Made by a program: the position numbers and the translations under genes. DNA of 61,577 nucleotides from CAYRIY01 sp964424335. GTDB lineage: Bacteria > Bacillota > Limnochordia > DTU080 > RSA5. This document shows positions 42,271-51,511 of the stretch, one piece after another (the stretch's first letter is position 1; each line of letters starts with the position of its first letter). Location of the stretch: assembly GCA_964424335.1 (NCBI GenBank), contig CAYRIY010000008.1:1-61577 (forward strand). Reading direction: 5' to 3'. The notes beneath the pieces are model-generated. The model was not told the origin of the DNA. It worked only from the letters and a program-made list of their open reading frames with translations, and did no database searches.

Positions 42271-43575
42271 CTACCTGTTCGACCCGATCGCGCCGATTCC
42301 TTCCGTCCAGCCAGCTCTGCCATGGCGGGAAGCGGGTCCGCAATCTGGGGCATTGGCGCGCATGCGCAGCGCTTCTCCTTTCAAGAACCGCCCAAGTCTG
42401 CGAATCCCTTCCTCGATGTCTTCGTCGGACGCTTGACTGTAGGCCAAGCGGATCGTGTTCTTACCGCTGCCGTCGACGAAGGATGCTCCCCCGCTCACGT
42501 ACGCCACGCGCTCGGTCGCAACGGCCCTAGGAAGGAGCGCTTTGGCGTCCATCTCCTCCGGCAGCGTGACCCAGACAAAAAAGCCGCCCTCAGGGTAGGT
42601 CCACTCGACTTCATCCGGAAAGTGTTCGGCTAATGCCCTCAGCATCAAGTCTCGCTTCTTCCGGTAAACGTCGATGATCGATTTGACGTGCTTATCGATG
42701 AGCCCTCGTCGAGCGCACTCGAGAATGATGCGCTGACCAAATGAGTTGGAGCAAAGGTCGGCGCCCTGCTTTGAGATTGCAAGTTTTTGAATGACAGGCT
42801 CAGGTCCGACCACGTAACCGATGCGAAATCCAGGCAGGAACACCTTGGAGAAGGTGCCGAGGTAGAGCACGTTCTCGCCCGAATCGTACGTGCGGATGTG
42901 CCGCCTTGGCGCTCCGTCGAAACGAAGGTCGCCGTACGGGTTGTCCTCGATGACGCAAAAGCCGTACTCCCTGGCGAGCTCGGCCAGCCGTTCCCGACGA
43001 TCCTCGGACAGGGTCACCCCTGTCGGGTTGTGAAAGTTGGGAACGACGTAACAGAGCTTGACCGGGCCGCCTCCGACCGGACCCCCTTGGGCCAGCACGC
43101 GCTCGAGCTCGTCGACCCGGATGCCGTCGCTGTCCAAGGGTATCGGGGTAAAGCTTGGTTCGTATTGATTGAACGCGGAGATCCCGCCGATATACCCCGG
43201 CTTCTCGACGATGACCGTGTCACCAGGATCGATCGTCACCTTGCCTACGAGGTCGAGCGCTTGTTGGGAGCCGTTGGTCAGCAATACGTTTTCGGCGGTG
43301 CACTCGATCCCTTCGCCGCGGAGTCGCTGCGCCACGCTCTCGCGCAACTCGTAGAGCCCCTCGGTCGGCCCGTACTGGAGGCTGGAGGCTCCAAGGCGGG
43401 ATGCAACCTCGTGCGCCACCTCCGCAATTAGGGCGGTCGGAAACGTCTCCGGCGCCGGAAATCCCCCCGCAAATGAGATGATGTCGCCCCGCTCGGCGAG
43501 TTTGAACGCCTCGCGGATGTCGGAAGCTTTCATGCGCTCCGTTCTCTTGGAGAAAAGTCGCTGCCACGTTTCCAT
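42271..43575 (-). CDS. Class I PLP-dependent aminotransferase (2-aminoadipate/aromatic/valine-pyruvate type)
   Basis: This fold-type I aminotransferase of 434 residues has FAGGFPAPETFP near residue 35, LLTNGSQQALDL, NFHNPTGVTLS and the PLP Lys in LGTFSKVFLPGFRIGYV near residue 240. It belongs to the broad LysN/ARO8/MocR-catalytic-domain group; no helix-turn-helix is present. The substrate cannot be set from sequence. I chose the ATG at 43575, ten bases after TAGGAG. Two T-boxes lie directly upstream, so an aminoacyl-tRNA controls it together with the downstream prs-like and flavodoxin-like genes. Confidence 0.85.
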   Translation of the reverse strand: METWQRLFSKRTERMKASDIREAFKLAERGDIISFAGGFPAPETFPTALIAEVAHEVASRLGASSLQYGPTEGLYELRESVAQRLRGEGIECTAENVLLTNGSQQALDLVGKVTIDPGDTVIVEKPGYIGGISAFNQYEPSFTPIPLDSDGIRVDELERVLAQGGPVGGGPVKLCYVVPNFHNPTGVTLSEDRRERLAELAREYGFCVIEDNPYGDLRFDGAPRRHIRTYDSGENVLYLGTFSKVFLPGFRIGYVVGPEPVIQKLAISKQGADLCSNSFGQRIILECARRGLIDKHVKSIIDVYRKKRDLMLRALAEHFPDEVEWTYPEGGFFVWVTLPEEMDAKALLPRAVATERVAYVSGGASFVDGSGKNTIRLAYSQASDEDIEEGIRRLGRFLKGEALRMRANAPDCGPASRHGRAGWTEGIGAIGSNR

Positions 43576-43602
43576 CGGTTTTCGGCTCCTAAAATGATAA
43601 TC

Positions 43603-43935
43603 AAAAAGGGCCCTCGTCTCGAAAAGCATGCGCCAGAGACGGGGCCCTTTTTACCCGCGGTACCACTCTGATTGCCGGTTGCTTGGCAACCGGCCACTCG
43701 TTAGGGGGCCGATAACGTGGCCCAATCCGGCCGGGTGTTTCGCCCGGCGGCTCGTACATGGCGGCTCGCTCGTTGCGTGGTGCGGCAAGACCCTTTCAGC
43801 CATCGTCCGAATTCGTTCAAGACGGGGGTCTCTCTCTGGACGCCGCTTTCGCAAGGCTTCTCCATCGTCATCGCCGTTTGTCATGGTCCCGGCGCCAATG
43901 CCTCATGTCGCCAGGACCTTTGGTCGATCGATCAT
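43603..43935 (-). promoter_or_regulatory. Proximal T-box leader of the aminotransferase operon
   Basis: On the minus strand the T-box sequence GAGTGGTACCGCG (43668-43656) is followed by a strong terminator, GGGCCCTCGTCTC paired with GAGACGGGGCCC and followed by five T residues (43603-43652). Stem I is atypical: AGAGAG is present, but I could not find a clear GGTG distal loop. The probable specifier region is GAAAGGGTC, giving AGG (Arg) or AAG (Lys) depending on the stem boundary. It lies downstream of a second complete T-box. Confidence 0.8.
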
Positions 43936-43969
43936 TTTTATGCGCTGCGCCAAACAGGTACGTCAAAAC

Positions 43970-44270
43970 AAAAAAGCTCCCGTCCCCAAATGATTGGGGC
44001 GAGAGCAACGCTTCGCGGTACCACCCAACTTTGACCCGCCGTAAACCAGCAGGTCCTCAAAGGTCATCGTCGCGCATCACGACGATGCTCGGAGGTAACG
44101 GTCCTGGCCATGTGGTGGCCGCACCGGCCGAGGCTACTAAGGGATACTTTTCGCCTCGGCAGCTCAGAGGTGGCGTTCGCAAAAGGCTCCCCGATCGCCC
44201 TCCCACCGTCGGCGACTCGCTCCAAACTACGCGGGAGATTGCCTTGCTACTCTCCTCATCATTGCCGTTA
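43970..44270 (-). promoter_or_regulatory. Distal T-box leader of the aminotransferase operon
   Basis: On the minus strand, stem I has GAGGAGAGTAGCA, AGCGAG and GGTG, then GAACGCCACCTC before the returning stem. Stem alignment suggests GCC (Ala) followed by the usual purine; reading directly after GAA would give CGC (Arg). The T-box GGGTGGTACCGCG is at 44026-44014. A terminator with six T residues is at 43970-44006. A TTGACA (44318-44313, overlapping the argH stop) with a weak TTAACG 17 bases on could be its promoter. With the proximal T-box this makes two serial checkpoints. Confidence 0.85.
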
Positions 44271-44314
44271 ATGATTGATATGCCATTCACGTTAACATGG
44301 ACGTATGGTTCGTG

Positions 44315-45754
44315 TCAACTACTGTTTTCGATTCCGGGAATCACGCGTTCACCCTGCATGGAGGTTGGGGGCGGAACCCGTCTCGTGGCAATGGCTTCCT
44401 TGGCCGCGGCGAGCTGTTCCAAAACCCGCTCGAGCGCGGTGCCTCCGACACAGTTTCTGGTCTTTAGCATCCCTTGCACACTCAATGCGCTCTCCAGGTC
44501 CTCGGCTACATCGAGGCCCAAATGCCGAAAGTCCTGCACGGAGAGGTCCTCGAGCGCAAGGCCCCTCTCGGCGCAGTGCCAAACGGCCTTTCCCACAAGT
44601 TCGTGAGCTTTGCGAAACGGAACGCCGCGCCTTGTGAGATAGTCGGCAAGGTCGGTCGCGTTGAGGTATCCGCCGCGGAGGGCCTCCGCCATGCGATCCT
44701 TTCGAATTCGGAGCGTCCTGACAGTCGGCGCAAGGATGAGAAGGGAGCGCTCGAGCGTATCGACCGAGTCAAAGAGCGCCTCCTTGTCCTCTTGCATATC
44801 CTTGTTGTAGGCAAGCGGCAAGCCCTTCATCGTCGTCAGCAGACCGATGAGGTTGCCAAACAGTCGACCGGTCTTTCCCCGCACAAGTTCAGGGACGTCG
44901 GGGTTTTTCTTTTGGGGCATCATGCTGCTTCCCGTGCTGTAGGCGTCGTCCAGCTCGACAAAGCCAAATTCGGATGTCGCCCAGAGCACGATCTCCTCTG
45001 AAAGCCGGCTCATGTGAACTCCGACGATTGCCGCCGCACCTAAAAACTCGAGCGCGAAGTCTCGATCTGAAACCGCGTCCATGCTGTTTTGAGAGAGTTT
45101 GGCAAATCCAAGCTCCCTCCTTACAAACTCTCGATCGATCGGGAAGGTGGTTCCCGCAATCGCTCCCGACCCCAGCGGGCAGACGTCAACTCGCTTGTAG
45201 CAGTCTCCAAAACGCTCCCGGTCACGCTCGAACATCTCTACGTACGCGAGGAGATGGTGCGCAAGGAGCACGGGTTGCGCGCGCTGCAGGTGCGTGTAAC
45301 CAGGCATCGCGATGCTCGGGTCTTGCTCTGCGAGTTCGATCAGAGCCGCCTCCACCCCGATCAGGGCGTCCTCGATCCGGCGCAGAGCGTCTTTCAAATA
45401 AAGGCGCGTGTCGAGCGCTACTTGATCGTTGCGGCTGCGCGCAGTGTGCAGCTTTCTACCGACGTCTCCGACGCGCTCGATCAGCAGCCGCTCCACGTTC
45501 ATGTGAATATCTTCGCTTGCGGTGGAGAGCTCCGCCCGCCCTTGCACGATCTCCTCGTGCACTTGGTCCAGCCCGCTGCAGATCAGTTCTGCTTCGTGGT
45601 CCTGGATGATCCCGCAGTGAGCCAGCATTCGGGCGTGCGCCTTGCTGCCTTGGATGTCGTACGGCAAAAGCCTGTAGTCAAATCCGATCGATGAGTGGAA
45701 ATCGTCGACCTGTTCGTCGGTGTCTTTGGTGAAACGACCGCCCCACATCTTCAC
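44315..45754 (-). CDS. argH: Argininosuccinate lyase
   Basis: ArgH cleaves argininosuccinate to arginine and fumarate. The 479-residue protein starts KMWGGRFTKDTDEQV and has the family signature GSSMMPQKKNPD near residue 275, with the catalytic Ser in that loop and the TAHSRN-like segment TARSRNDQVALD. The GTG start lies two bases after the argG stop; an ATG two codons later is also possible. It is the last gene of the arginine operon. No terminator lies between it and the T-box leader, whose own -35 overlaps the argH stop. Confidence 0.96.
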   Translation of the reverse strand: MKMWGGRFTKDTDEQVDDFHSSIGFDYRLLPYDIQGSKAHARMLAHCGIIQDHEAELICSGLDQVHEEIVQGRAELSTASEDIHMNVERLLIERVGDVGRKLHTARSRNDQVALDTRLYLKDALRRIEDALIGVEAALIELAEQDPSIAMPGYTHLQRAQPVLLAHHLLAYVEMFERDRERFGDCYKRVDVCPLGSGAIAGTTFPIDREFVRRELGFAKLSQNSMDAVSDRDFALEFLGAAAIVGVHMSRLSEEIVLWATSEFGFVELDDAYSTGSSMMPQKKNPDVPELVRGKTGRLFGNLIGLLTTMKGLPLAYNKDMQEDKEALFDSVDTLERSLLILAPTVRTLRIRKDRMAEALRGGYLNATDLADYLTRRGVPFRKAHELVGKAVWHCAERGLALEDLSVQDFRHLGLDVAEDLESALSVQGMLKTRNCVGGTALERVLEQLAAAKEAIATRRVPPPTSMQGERVIPGIENSS

Positions 45755-45756
45755 GG

Positions 45757-46992
45757 TTACGCAGCACCCGCCCCAGGACCTCGAGAAGCGCGGGCATGAA
45801 GGTTGGCGCGCACTTTGATGGGAAGGCCAAACAGGTTGATGAACCCGGCAGAATCCCGCTGATCGTACACGGCGTCTGCGCCAAACGTCGCGAGCTCCGG
45901 GTCGTATAGAGAAAGATCCGCCTCCCTCGCGACCACGTCCGCCCGGCCTTTGAAGAGCCTAACTTTGGCCCAGCCGGTGAGCGCGCTTTGCGTGGAATCG
46001 ACGAACGCGTCCAGAGCCTCCCTTAGCGGCGTGAACCACTGGCCGTTGTAGACCAACTCGGCATACCGCTCTGCGACCAGCGCCTTGAAGTGAAGCGTAT
46101 CTTTGTCGAGGACGAGCTCTTCGAGGGCCTGGTGCGCAGCATAAAGGATCGTGCCGCCCGGCGTCTCATAGACGCCTCGGGACTTCATCCCCACGAGCCG
46201 ATTTTCGACGATGTCGACTCGCCCTACTCCGTGGCGAGCGCCGGCGTCATTAAGCCGCTCGAGCAGGGTAACGGGATCGAGCCTCTCGCCGTCGATCCCC
46301 GTCGGGTATCCCGACTCGAATGAGACGGTCACATACTCCGGATCGTCCGGAGCCGCCGCAGGCGAGACCGTCCACCGGAACATGTCCTCGGACGGCTCGT
46401 TCCTCGGGTCCTCGAGGACGCCTCCTTCGTAGCTGATGTGCCACAAATTCCGATCCATGCTGTAAGGCTTCTCGCGCGTGACGGGAACCGGAATGCCGTG
46501 ACGTTCGGCGTACTCGATTTCGTCCTCCCGAGATTTCAGCTCCCACTCGCGCCAAGGCGCGATGACCGGGAGCTCAGGGGCGAGCGCCTTGAACGTCAGC
46601 TCAAACCGGACCTGATCGTTGCCCTTGCCGGTACATCCGTGGGAGAGCGCGTCCGCGCCGATCGCCTTGGCGATTTCGACCTGGCGCTTTGCGATGATGG
46701 GCCGGGCGATCGACGTACCGAGGAGGTACTTGCGCTCGTATACGGCGCCGGCCCTCAAGGTGGGAAACACGTACTCCCGCAGGAACTCCTCTCGAAGATC
46801 TTCGACGTACACCCCGGTCGCGCCGCTAGCAAGGGCTTTTTCGCGAATTCCGTCCAACTCGTCCCCTTGCCCGACATCGGCCGCCATTGCGATCACTTCG
46901 CATCCATACTTCTCTTTCAGCCAGGGAATAATCACGGACGTGTCCAGCCCACCCGAGTACGCCAATACGACCTTTCGATAAGTTCCTGTCAA
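45757..46992 (-). CDS. argG: Argininosuccinate synthase
   Basis: ArgG joins citrulline and aspartate using ATP. The 411-residue protein has the PP-loop LAYSGGLDTSVI near its N-terminus and the central SHGCTGKGNDQVRFE. The TTG at 46992 overlaps the carB stop by four bases (TTGA), with GAGGAG nine bases upstream. The longer upstream frame is a shadow of carB. The coupling carB-argG-argH places carbamoyl phosphate, citrulline use and arginine release in one transcript. Confidence 0.96.
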   Translation of the reverse strand: MTGTYRKVVLAYSGGLDTSVIIPWLKEKYGCEVIAMAADVGQGDELDGIREKALASGATGVYVEDLREEFLREYVFPTLRAGAVYERKYLLGTSIARPIIAKRQVEIAKAIGADALSHGCTGKGNDQVRFELTFKALAPELPVIAPWREWELKSREDEIEYAERHGIPVPVTREKPYSMDRNLWHISYEGGVLEDPRNEPSEDMFRWTVSPAAAPDDPEYVTVSFESGYPTGIDGERLDPVTLLERLNDAGARHGVGRVDIVENRLVGMKSRGVYETPGGTILYAAHQALEELVLDKDTLHFKALVAERYAELVYNGQWFTPLREALDAFVDSTQSALTGWAKVRLFKGRADVVAREADLSLYDPELATFGADAVYDQRDSAGFINLFGLPIKVRANLHARASRGPGAGAA

Positions 46993-49900
46993 TGAGCCAC
47001 TCTCCTCGCATCTAAATAGTCGTTGAGGGCGCGCACGCCGAGATCTTCCCCGACCTGGCGCGTCCTGATTACTGAAATGAGTGCGTTCGCCGTATCGAGC
47101 GCCGTGAGGCACGGCACCCGAAACTCGACCGCGGCCCTGCGCATCTGAAATCCGTTTCGCTTGGGAACCTTCCCCCTCGTCGGGGTGTTTAAGAGGAGGT
47201 CCACCTTGCCGCTGCGGATCACCTCGACGACGTTTGGATGGCCTTCCCCGATCTTGTGCACCCGTTCGACAGGAATCCCCATCTCATCGAGGAGCGCCGC
47301 CGTTCCCTCCGTCGCCATAAACCGATAGCCCAGCTCGTGGAATGCCGCGAGCGTCGCTCGCCCCTCTTCCTTGTCCTTGTCCGCCAAGGTGGCAAGGATG
47401 CATCCCTTTTCGGGCACGTCGGCGCCCGAGGCGACGATCGCCTTGTAAAGGGCCCTTGGATAATCGGAATCGATCCCCAGCACCTCGCCTGTCGACTTCA
47501 TCTCAGGTCCGAGGAAGACGTCGACGGCTCCCAACTTCTCGAAGGAGAATACGGGCGCTTTCACCGTCACGTACGGCGGCACGGGCGCTAGGCCGCCCTG
47601 GTGCCCTTGTTCGAGGAGGGTTTCGCCCAGCATCGCCCTAGTGGCGAGCTCCACCATCGGGATGCCCGTCACCTTGGAGAGAATCGGAACGGTGCGGCTT
47701 GCCCTCGGGTTTACCTCGAGCACGTACACCTTGCCTTCGTGGATGACGTACTGGATGTTGACGAGGCCCACCACGCCGAGTTCCCGTGCGATGGCGATCG
47801 TGTAGTCGACGATCTGTTGCTGCGCACGCTCGCTCACCGTTTGGGGCGGGAAGACGGCCGACGAGTCGCCCGAGTGGACACCGGCACGCTCCACGTGTTC
47901 CATGATGCCGGGAATGAGAACGGTCTGGCCGTCCGAAATGGCGTCGACCTCGACCTCTTTCCCGGCCAGGTACCGGTCGATCAGCACCGGGTGCTTTGAG
48001 TTGACCGCCACGGCAAACTTCATGTACTCGAAAAGCTCGCTCTCGTTGTGAACGATCTCCATCGCCCGGCCGCCGAGCACGTACGAGGGGCGCACCACGA
48101 CGGGAAAGCCGATTTTATAGGCGACGCCGATCGCTTCCTCCACCGACGTCACGGCCTTCCCCTCGGATTGCGGAATGCCCAAACGGCTGAGGAACTTCTC
48201 AAACTTATCCCGGTCCTCGGCAAGGTCGATCGCTTCCACGGGCGTTCCCAAGATCTTGACTCCGGCTTCTTTTAGCGCCCCCGCCAGGTTGATCGCCGTT
48301 TGCCCGCCAAACTGCACGGCGACGCCCTCGGGCCGCTCTTTGTCGATGATGTTCAGCACGTCTTCGAGCGCCAAAGGCTCGAAATAGAGCCGATCGGACG
48401 TGTCGAAGTCCGTGGAGACCGTCTCGGGGTTGTTGTTTACGATGATCGACTCGACGCCCGCTTTCTTGATCGCCCACACCGAGTGCACGGAGCAGTAGTC
48501 AAACTCGACGCCTTGTCCGATGCGAATCGGCCCCGAGCCGAGCACCAGCACCTTTCGCTCCGTGGAGGCGGCGACTTCGTCTTCCGTCCCGTACGTCGAG
48601 TAGTAGTACGGAGTCTGCGCCTCAAACTCGGCGGCGCACGTATCGACCGTCTTGTACACGGGCGTGATGCCCGACTGTTTGCGGGCCGCTCGGAACGCGC
48701 CTTCCTCCATGCCAAGGAGCGACGCAATGTGTTCATCGGCAAAGCCGAAGTCTTTGGCCTTGCTGATCAAGCCTGAGAGCCGCTCGTCCCAAGGTCCGCC
48801 GCGCATCGATTCCAACTCGGCCTCGAGCTCGACGATCCCGCGAATCTTGTTCAAAAACCACCTGTCGATCTTGGTGATCTCGTGGATCTCGTCAACGCTC
48901 ACCCCGCGGCGGAGCGCCTCGGCCACCACAAAGAGCCGCTCGTCGTCCGAGATGGGGAGCCGCCGCCGTGTCTCCTCGAGCGTCCACGATTCGGCGCCTT
49001 TCACCCGCAATGAGACGAGGCCGATTTCAAGCGAGCGCACGGCCTTGTGCAGCGCCCCTTCGAAGGTCCGGTCGATCGCCATCACTTCGCCGGTCGCCTT
49101 CATCTGCGTCCCGAGCACCCTGTCCGCGGTCACGAACTTATCAAAGGGCCAGCGCGGAAACTTGAGGACGCAGTAGTCGAGCGTCGGCTCGAAACAAGCC
49201 GTCGTCTTTTGGGTGACGGCATTCTCGATCTCATCGAGCCGAAGGCCGATCGCAATCTTTGCTGCAACGCGGGCAATCGGGTAGCCGGTCGCTTTCGAAG
49301 CCAATGCCGACGAACGGCTCACCCTGGGATTCACTTCAATCACGCAATACTCATAGCTGTCGGGCGCCAACGCGAACTGCACGTTGCAACCGCCCTCGAT
49401 CCCGAGGTGGCGGATGATCTTCAGCGATGCGGTTCGCAGCATCTGATACTCTTTGTCTGCGAGCGTCTGGCTCGGCGCGACGACGATGGAGTCGCCCGTA
49501 TGGATGCCGATCGGGTCGACGTTCTCCATGTTGCATATCGTGATGCAGTTGTCGGCCCCGTCCCGAATCACCTCGTACTCGATCTCTTTCCAACCGGCGA
49601 CGCTCTTGTCGAGCAGAACTTGGCGCACCGGACTGTTGTTTAGCCCCCGCGCCACGATCTCCTCGAGCCGCTCCTCGTCGGTGACGATGCCCCCACCGGT
49701 GCCGCCGAGGGTAAATGCCGGACGAGCGATCAGCGGATAGCCTGTTTGAGCGGCAAAGGCCTTGGCTTCTTCGAGCGAGTGGACGATCGTGCTTTCAGGC
49801 ACGGGCTCGCCGATCTGTTCCATGGCTTCCTTAAAGAGCTGCCGATCTTCGGCGGTTTGGATCGCGGAGAGCGGCGTCCCAAGGAGTTTGACGCCGAACT

Positions 49901-50228
49901 TGTCAAGGACGCCGCTCTCAGAGAGTTTTACGGCCAGGTTGAGGCCGGTCTGCCCGCCGAGGGTAGGCAACAGGCCATCAGGCCGTTCTTTCTCGATCAC
50001 TTTCGCCGCGAACTCTAAGGTGAGCGGTTCGAGGTAGACTCGGTCCGCGACGTCGGGGTCGGTCATGATCGTCGCGGGGTTCGAGTTCATCAAGATCACC
50101 TCGATGCCCTCTTCCCGCAGCGCTTTGCACGCCTGTGTCCCGGCGTAGTCGAACTCAGCCGCCTGTCCGATGATGATGGGGCCTGAGCCGATGACCATGA
50201 CTCGTTTTAGCCCGTGCTGCTTTGGCAC
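46989..50228 (-). CDS. carB: Carbamoyl-phosphate synthase large subunit
   Basis: CarB makes carbamoyl phosphate from bicarbonate, ammonia and two ATP. The protein of 1079 residues has two homologous ATP-grasp halves (VMVIGSGPIIIGQAAEFDYAG and KVLVLGSGPIRIGQGVEFDYC), an oligomerisation region and a C-terminal allosteric MGS-like domain. I chose the GTG at 50228, 11 bases after GAGGAG; this gives PKQHGLKRV, like other CarB proteins. It overlaps argD by 22 bases. The glutaminase subunit gene carA, which normally precedes it, is absent here. Confidence 0.96.
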   Translation of the reverse strand: MPKQHGLKRVMVIGSGPIIIGQAAEFDYAGTQACKALREEGIEVILMNSNPATIMTDPDVADRVYLEPLTLEFAAKVIEKERPDGLLPTLGGQTGLNLAVKLSESGVLDKFGVKLLGTPLSAIQTAEDRQLFKEAMEQIGEPVPESTIVHSLEEAKAFAAQTGYPLIARPAFTLGGTGGGIVTDEERLEEIVARGLNNSPVRQVLLDKSVAGWKEIEYEVIRDGADNCITICNMENVDPIGIHTGDSIVVAPSQTLADKEYQMLRTASLKIIRHLGIEGGCNVQFALAPDSYEYCVIEVNPRVSRSSALASKATGYPIARVAAKIAIGLRLDEIENAVTQKTTACFEPTLDYCVLKFPRWPFDKFVTADRVLGTQMKATGEVMAIDRTFEGALHKAVRSLEIGLVSLRVKGAESWTLEETRRRLPISDDERLFVVAEALRRGVSVDEIHEITKIDRWFLNKIRGIVELEAELESMRGGPWDERLSGLISKAKDFGFADEHIASLLGMEEGAFRAARKQSGITPVYKTVDTCAAEFEAQTPYYYSTYGTEDEVAASTERKVLVLGSGPIRIGQGVEFDYCSVHSVWAIKKAGVESIIVNNNPETVSTDFDTSDRLYFEPLALEDVLNIIDKERPEGVAVQFGGQTAINLAGALKEAGVKILGTPVEAIDLAEDRDKFEKFLSRLGIPQSEGKAVTSVEEAIGVAYKIGFPVVVRPSYVLGGRAMEIVHNESELFEYMKFAVAVNSKHPVLIDRYLAGKEVEVDAISDGQTVLIPGIMEHVERAGVHSGDSSAVFPPQTVSERAQQQIVDYTIAIARELGVVGLVNIQYVIHEGKVYVLEVNPRASRTVPILSKVTGIPMVELATRAMLGETLLEQGHQGGLAPVPPYVTVKAPVFSFEKLGAVDVFLGPEMKSTGEVLGIDSDYPRALYKAIVASGADVPEKGCILATLADKDKEEGRATLAAFHELGYRFMATEGTAALLDEMGIPVERVHKIGEGHPNVVEVIRSGKVDLLLNTPTRGKVPKRNGFQMRRAAVEFRVPCLTALDTANALISVIRTRQVGEDLGVRALNDYLDARRVAH

Positions 50229-51439
50229 GCCGACGCACACTCCTCAAATACTTCGTCCAAAATCGCAATCGCTTGCCGGATCTCGTCATCCGATATGACA
50301 AGCGGGGGCAGTAGGCGCAACACCTTGTTTCCAATCACGTTGACCAGAAGTCCGCGCGCAAGGCAGGCCTCGTACACCTGGCCCCCGGGCACGTTCAACT
50401 CGACGCCGATCATGAGGCCCTTGCCTCTCCGACCTGAGACGACGGCAGGATGCCGCTCCGCAAGGGCGTCCAACGCTTCATTGAACGTGGACGCAGCCCG
50501 GCGGGACGCTTCGAGGACGCCGTCGCTGTAAAGAGCGTCGAGCACGGCAAGGGCCGCCCTCGTCGCGAGAAAGTTTCCTCCAAAGGTGGAAGCGTGACTT
50601 CCCGGCTCAAATCCGATCGACACGCGCTCGGTGGCCAGCGTGGCTCCGATCGGAACGCCGCCGCCCAAAGCTTTGGCGAGCGTGCAGATGTCCGCCCGTA
50701 TGCCGTAGTGTTCGGCCGCCAGGAACGTACCGGTTCTGCCTACCCCAGTTTGCACCTCGTCGAGGATCAACAAGGCGCCCCGCTCGTTACACAGGTCCCG
50801 AGCGTACTTTAGGTACTCGTCGGTGCAAGGATTCACGCCGCCCTCGCCTTGGATCGGCTCGAGCATGACCGCGGCCGTCTTCTCCGTAACCGCATCGCCA
50901 AGCGCTTTCAAGTCGTTCAGGGGCACGTACTTAAATCCCTCGGGCAGCGGCTCGAAGCCCTCGTGGTACTTGGGCTGACCGGTTGCCGCGACCGTGGCAA
51001 GCGTCCGCCCGTGAAACGAGCCTAGCGCCGTCACGATCTCGTATCGCTGAGCCGACCCGACCTTTCGGTGGTACCTGCGGGCCAATTTGATCGCCGCCTC
51101 GTTCGCCTCGGCTCCGCTGTTGCAAAAGAACGTCCGGTCAAAACCCGTGATCTCCTTTAGCCTTGCGGCAAGGCGCGCCTGCGGCTCGATGTAGTATAAA
51201 TTTGACGTATGGATCAACGTATCGGCCGCTTCCAATATGGCCTGACGGATCCTCGGGTGGCCGTGTCCGAGCGAATTGACCGCAAGTCCTGTCAACAAGT
51301 CGAGGTACTCCCGCCCGTCGGCGTCCCAGAGCTTTGCTCCCTGGCCGCGGACGAATGCCACCTTGACTCGCCCATAGGTATGCATCACCGCCGCATCGCT
51401 CAGTTGAAAGATCTCTTGCGAAAAGGTCGCAGCGCTCAT
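50207..51439 (-). CDS. argD: Acetylornithine aminotransferase
   Basis: This class III PLP aminotransferase of 410 residues has FFCNSGAEANEAAIKLAR, the PLP-site LILDEVQTGVGRTG and the Schiff-base Lys in LAKALGGGVPIGA near residue 250. It converts N-acetylglutamate 5-semialdehyde to N-acetylornithine. I chose the ATG at 51439, eight bases after GGAGGGTGA; an in-frame upstream extension to 51511 is not conserved. It lies between argB and carB. Confidence 0.95.
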   Translation of the reverse strand: MSAATFSQEIFQLSDAAVMHTYGRVKVAFVRGQGAKLWDADGREYLDLLTGLAVNSLGHGHPRIRQAILEAADTLIHTSNLYYIEPQARLAARLKEITGFDRTFFCNSGAEANEAAIKLARRYHRKVGSAQRYEIVTALGSFHGRTLATVAATGQPKYHEGFEPLPEGFKYVPLNDLKALGDAVTEKTAAVMLEPIQGEGGVNPCTDEYLKYARDLCNERGALLILDEVQTGVGRTGTFLAAEHYGIRADICTLAKALGGGVPIGATLATERVSIGFEPGSHASTFGGNFLATRAALAVLDALYSDGVLEASRRAASTFNEALDALAERHPAVVSGRRGKGLMIGVELNVPGGQVYEACLARGLLVNVIGNKVLRLLPPLVISDDEIRQAIAILDEVFEECASACQSSTG

Positions 51440-51511
51440 CGCTTGAATCACCCTCCACCCTTTTTGTTTCGTGCATGTACTTTGCCGGCCATCGCCAAAG
51501 GTTGGTCGCAA

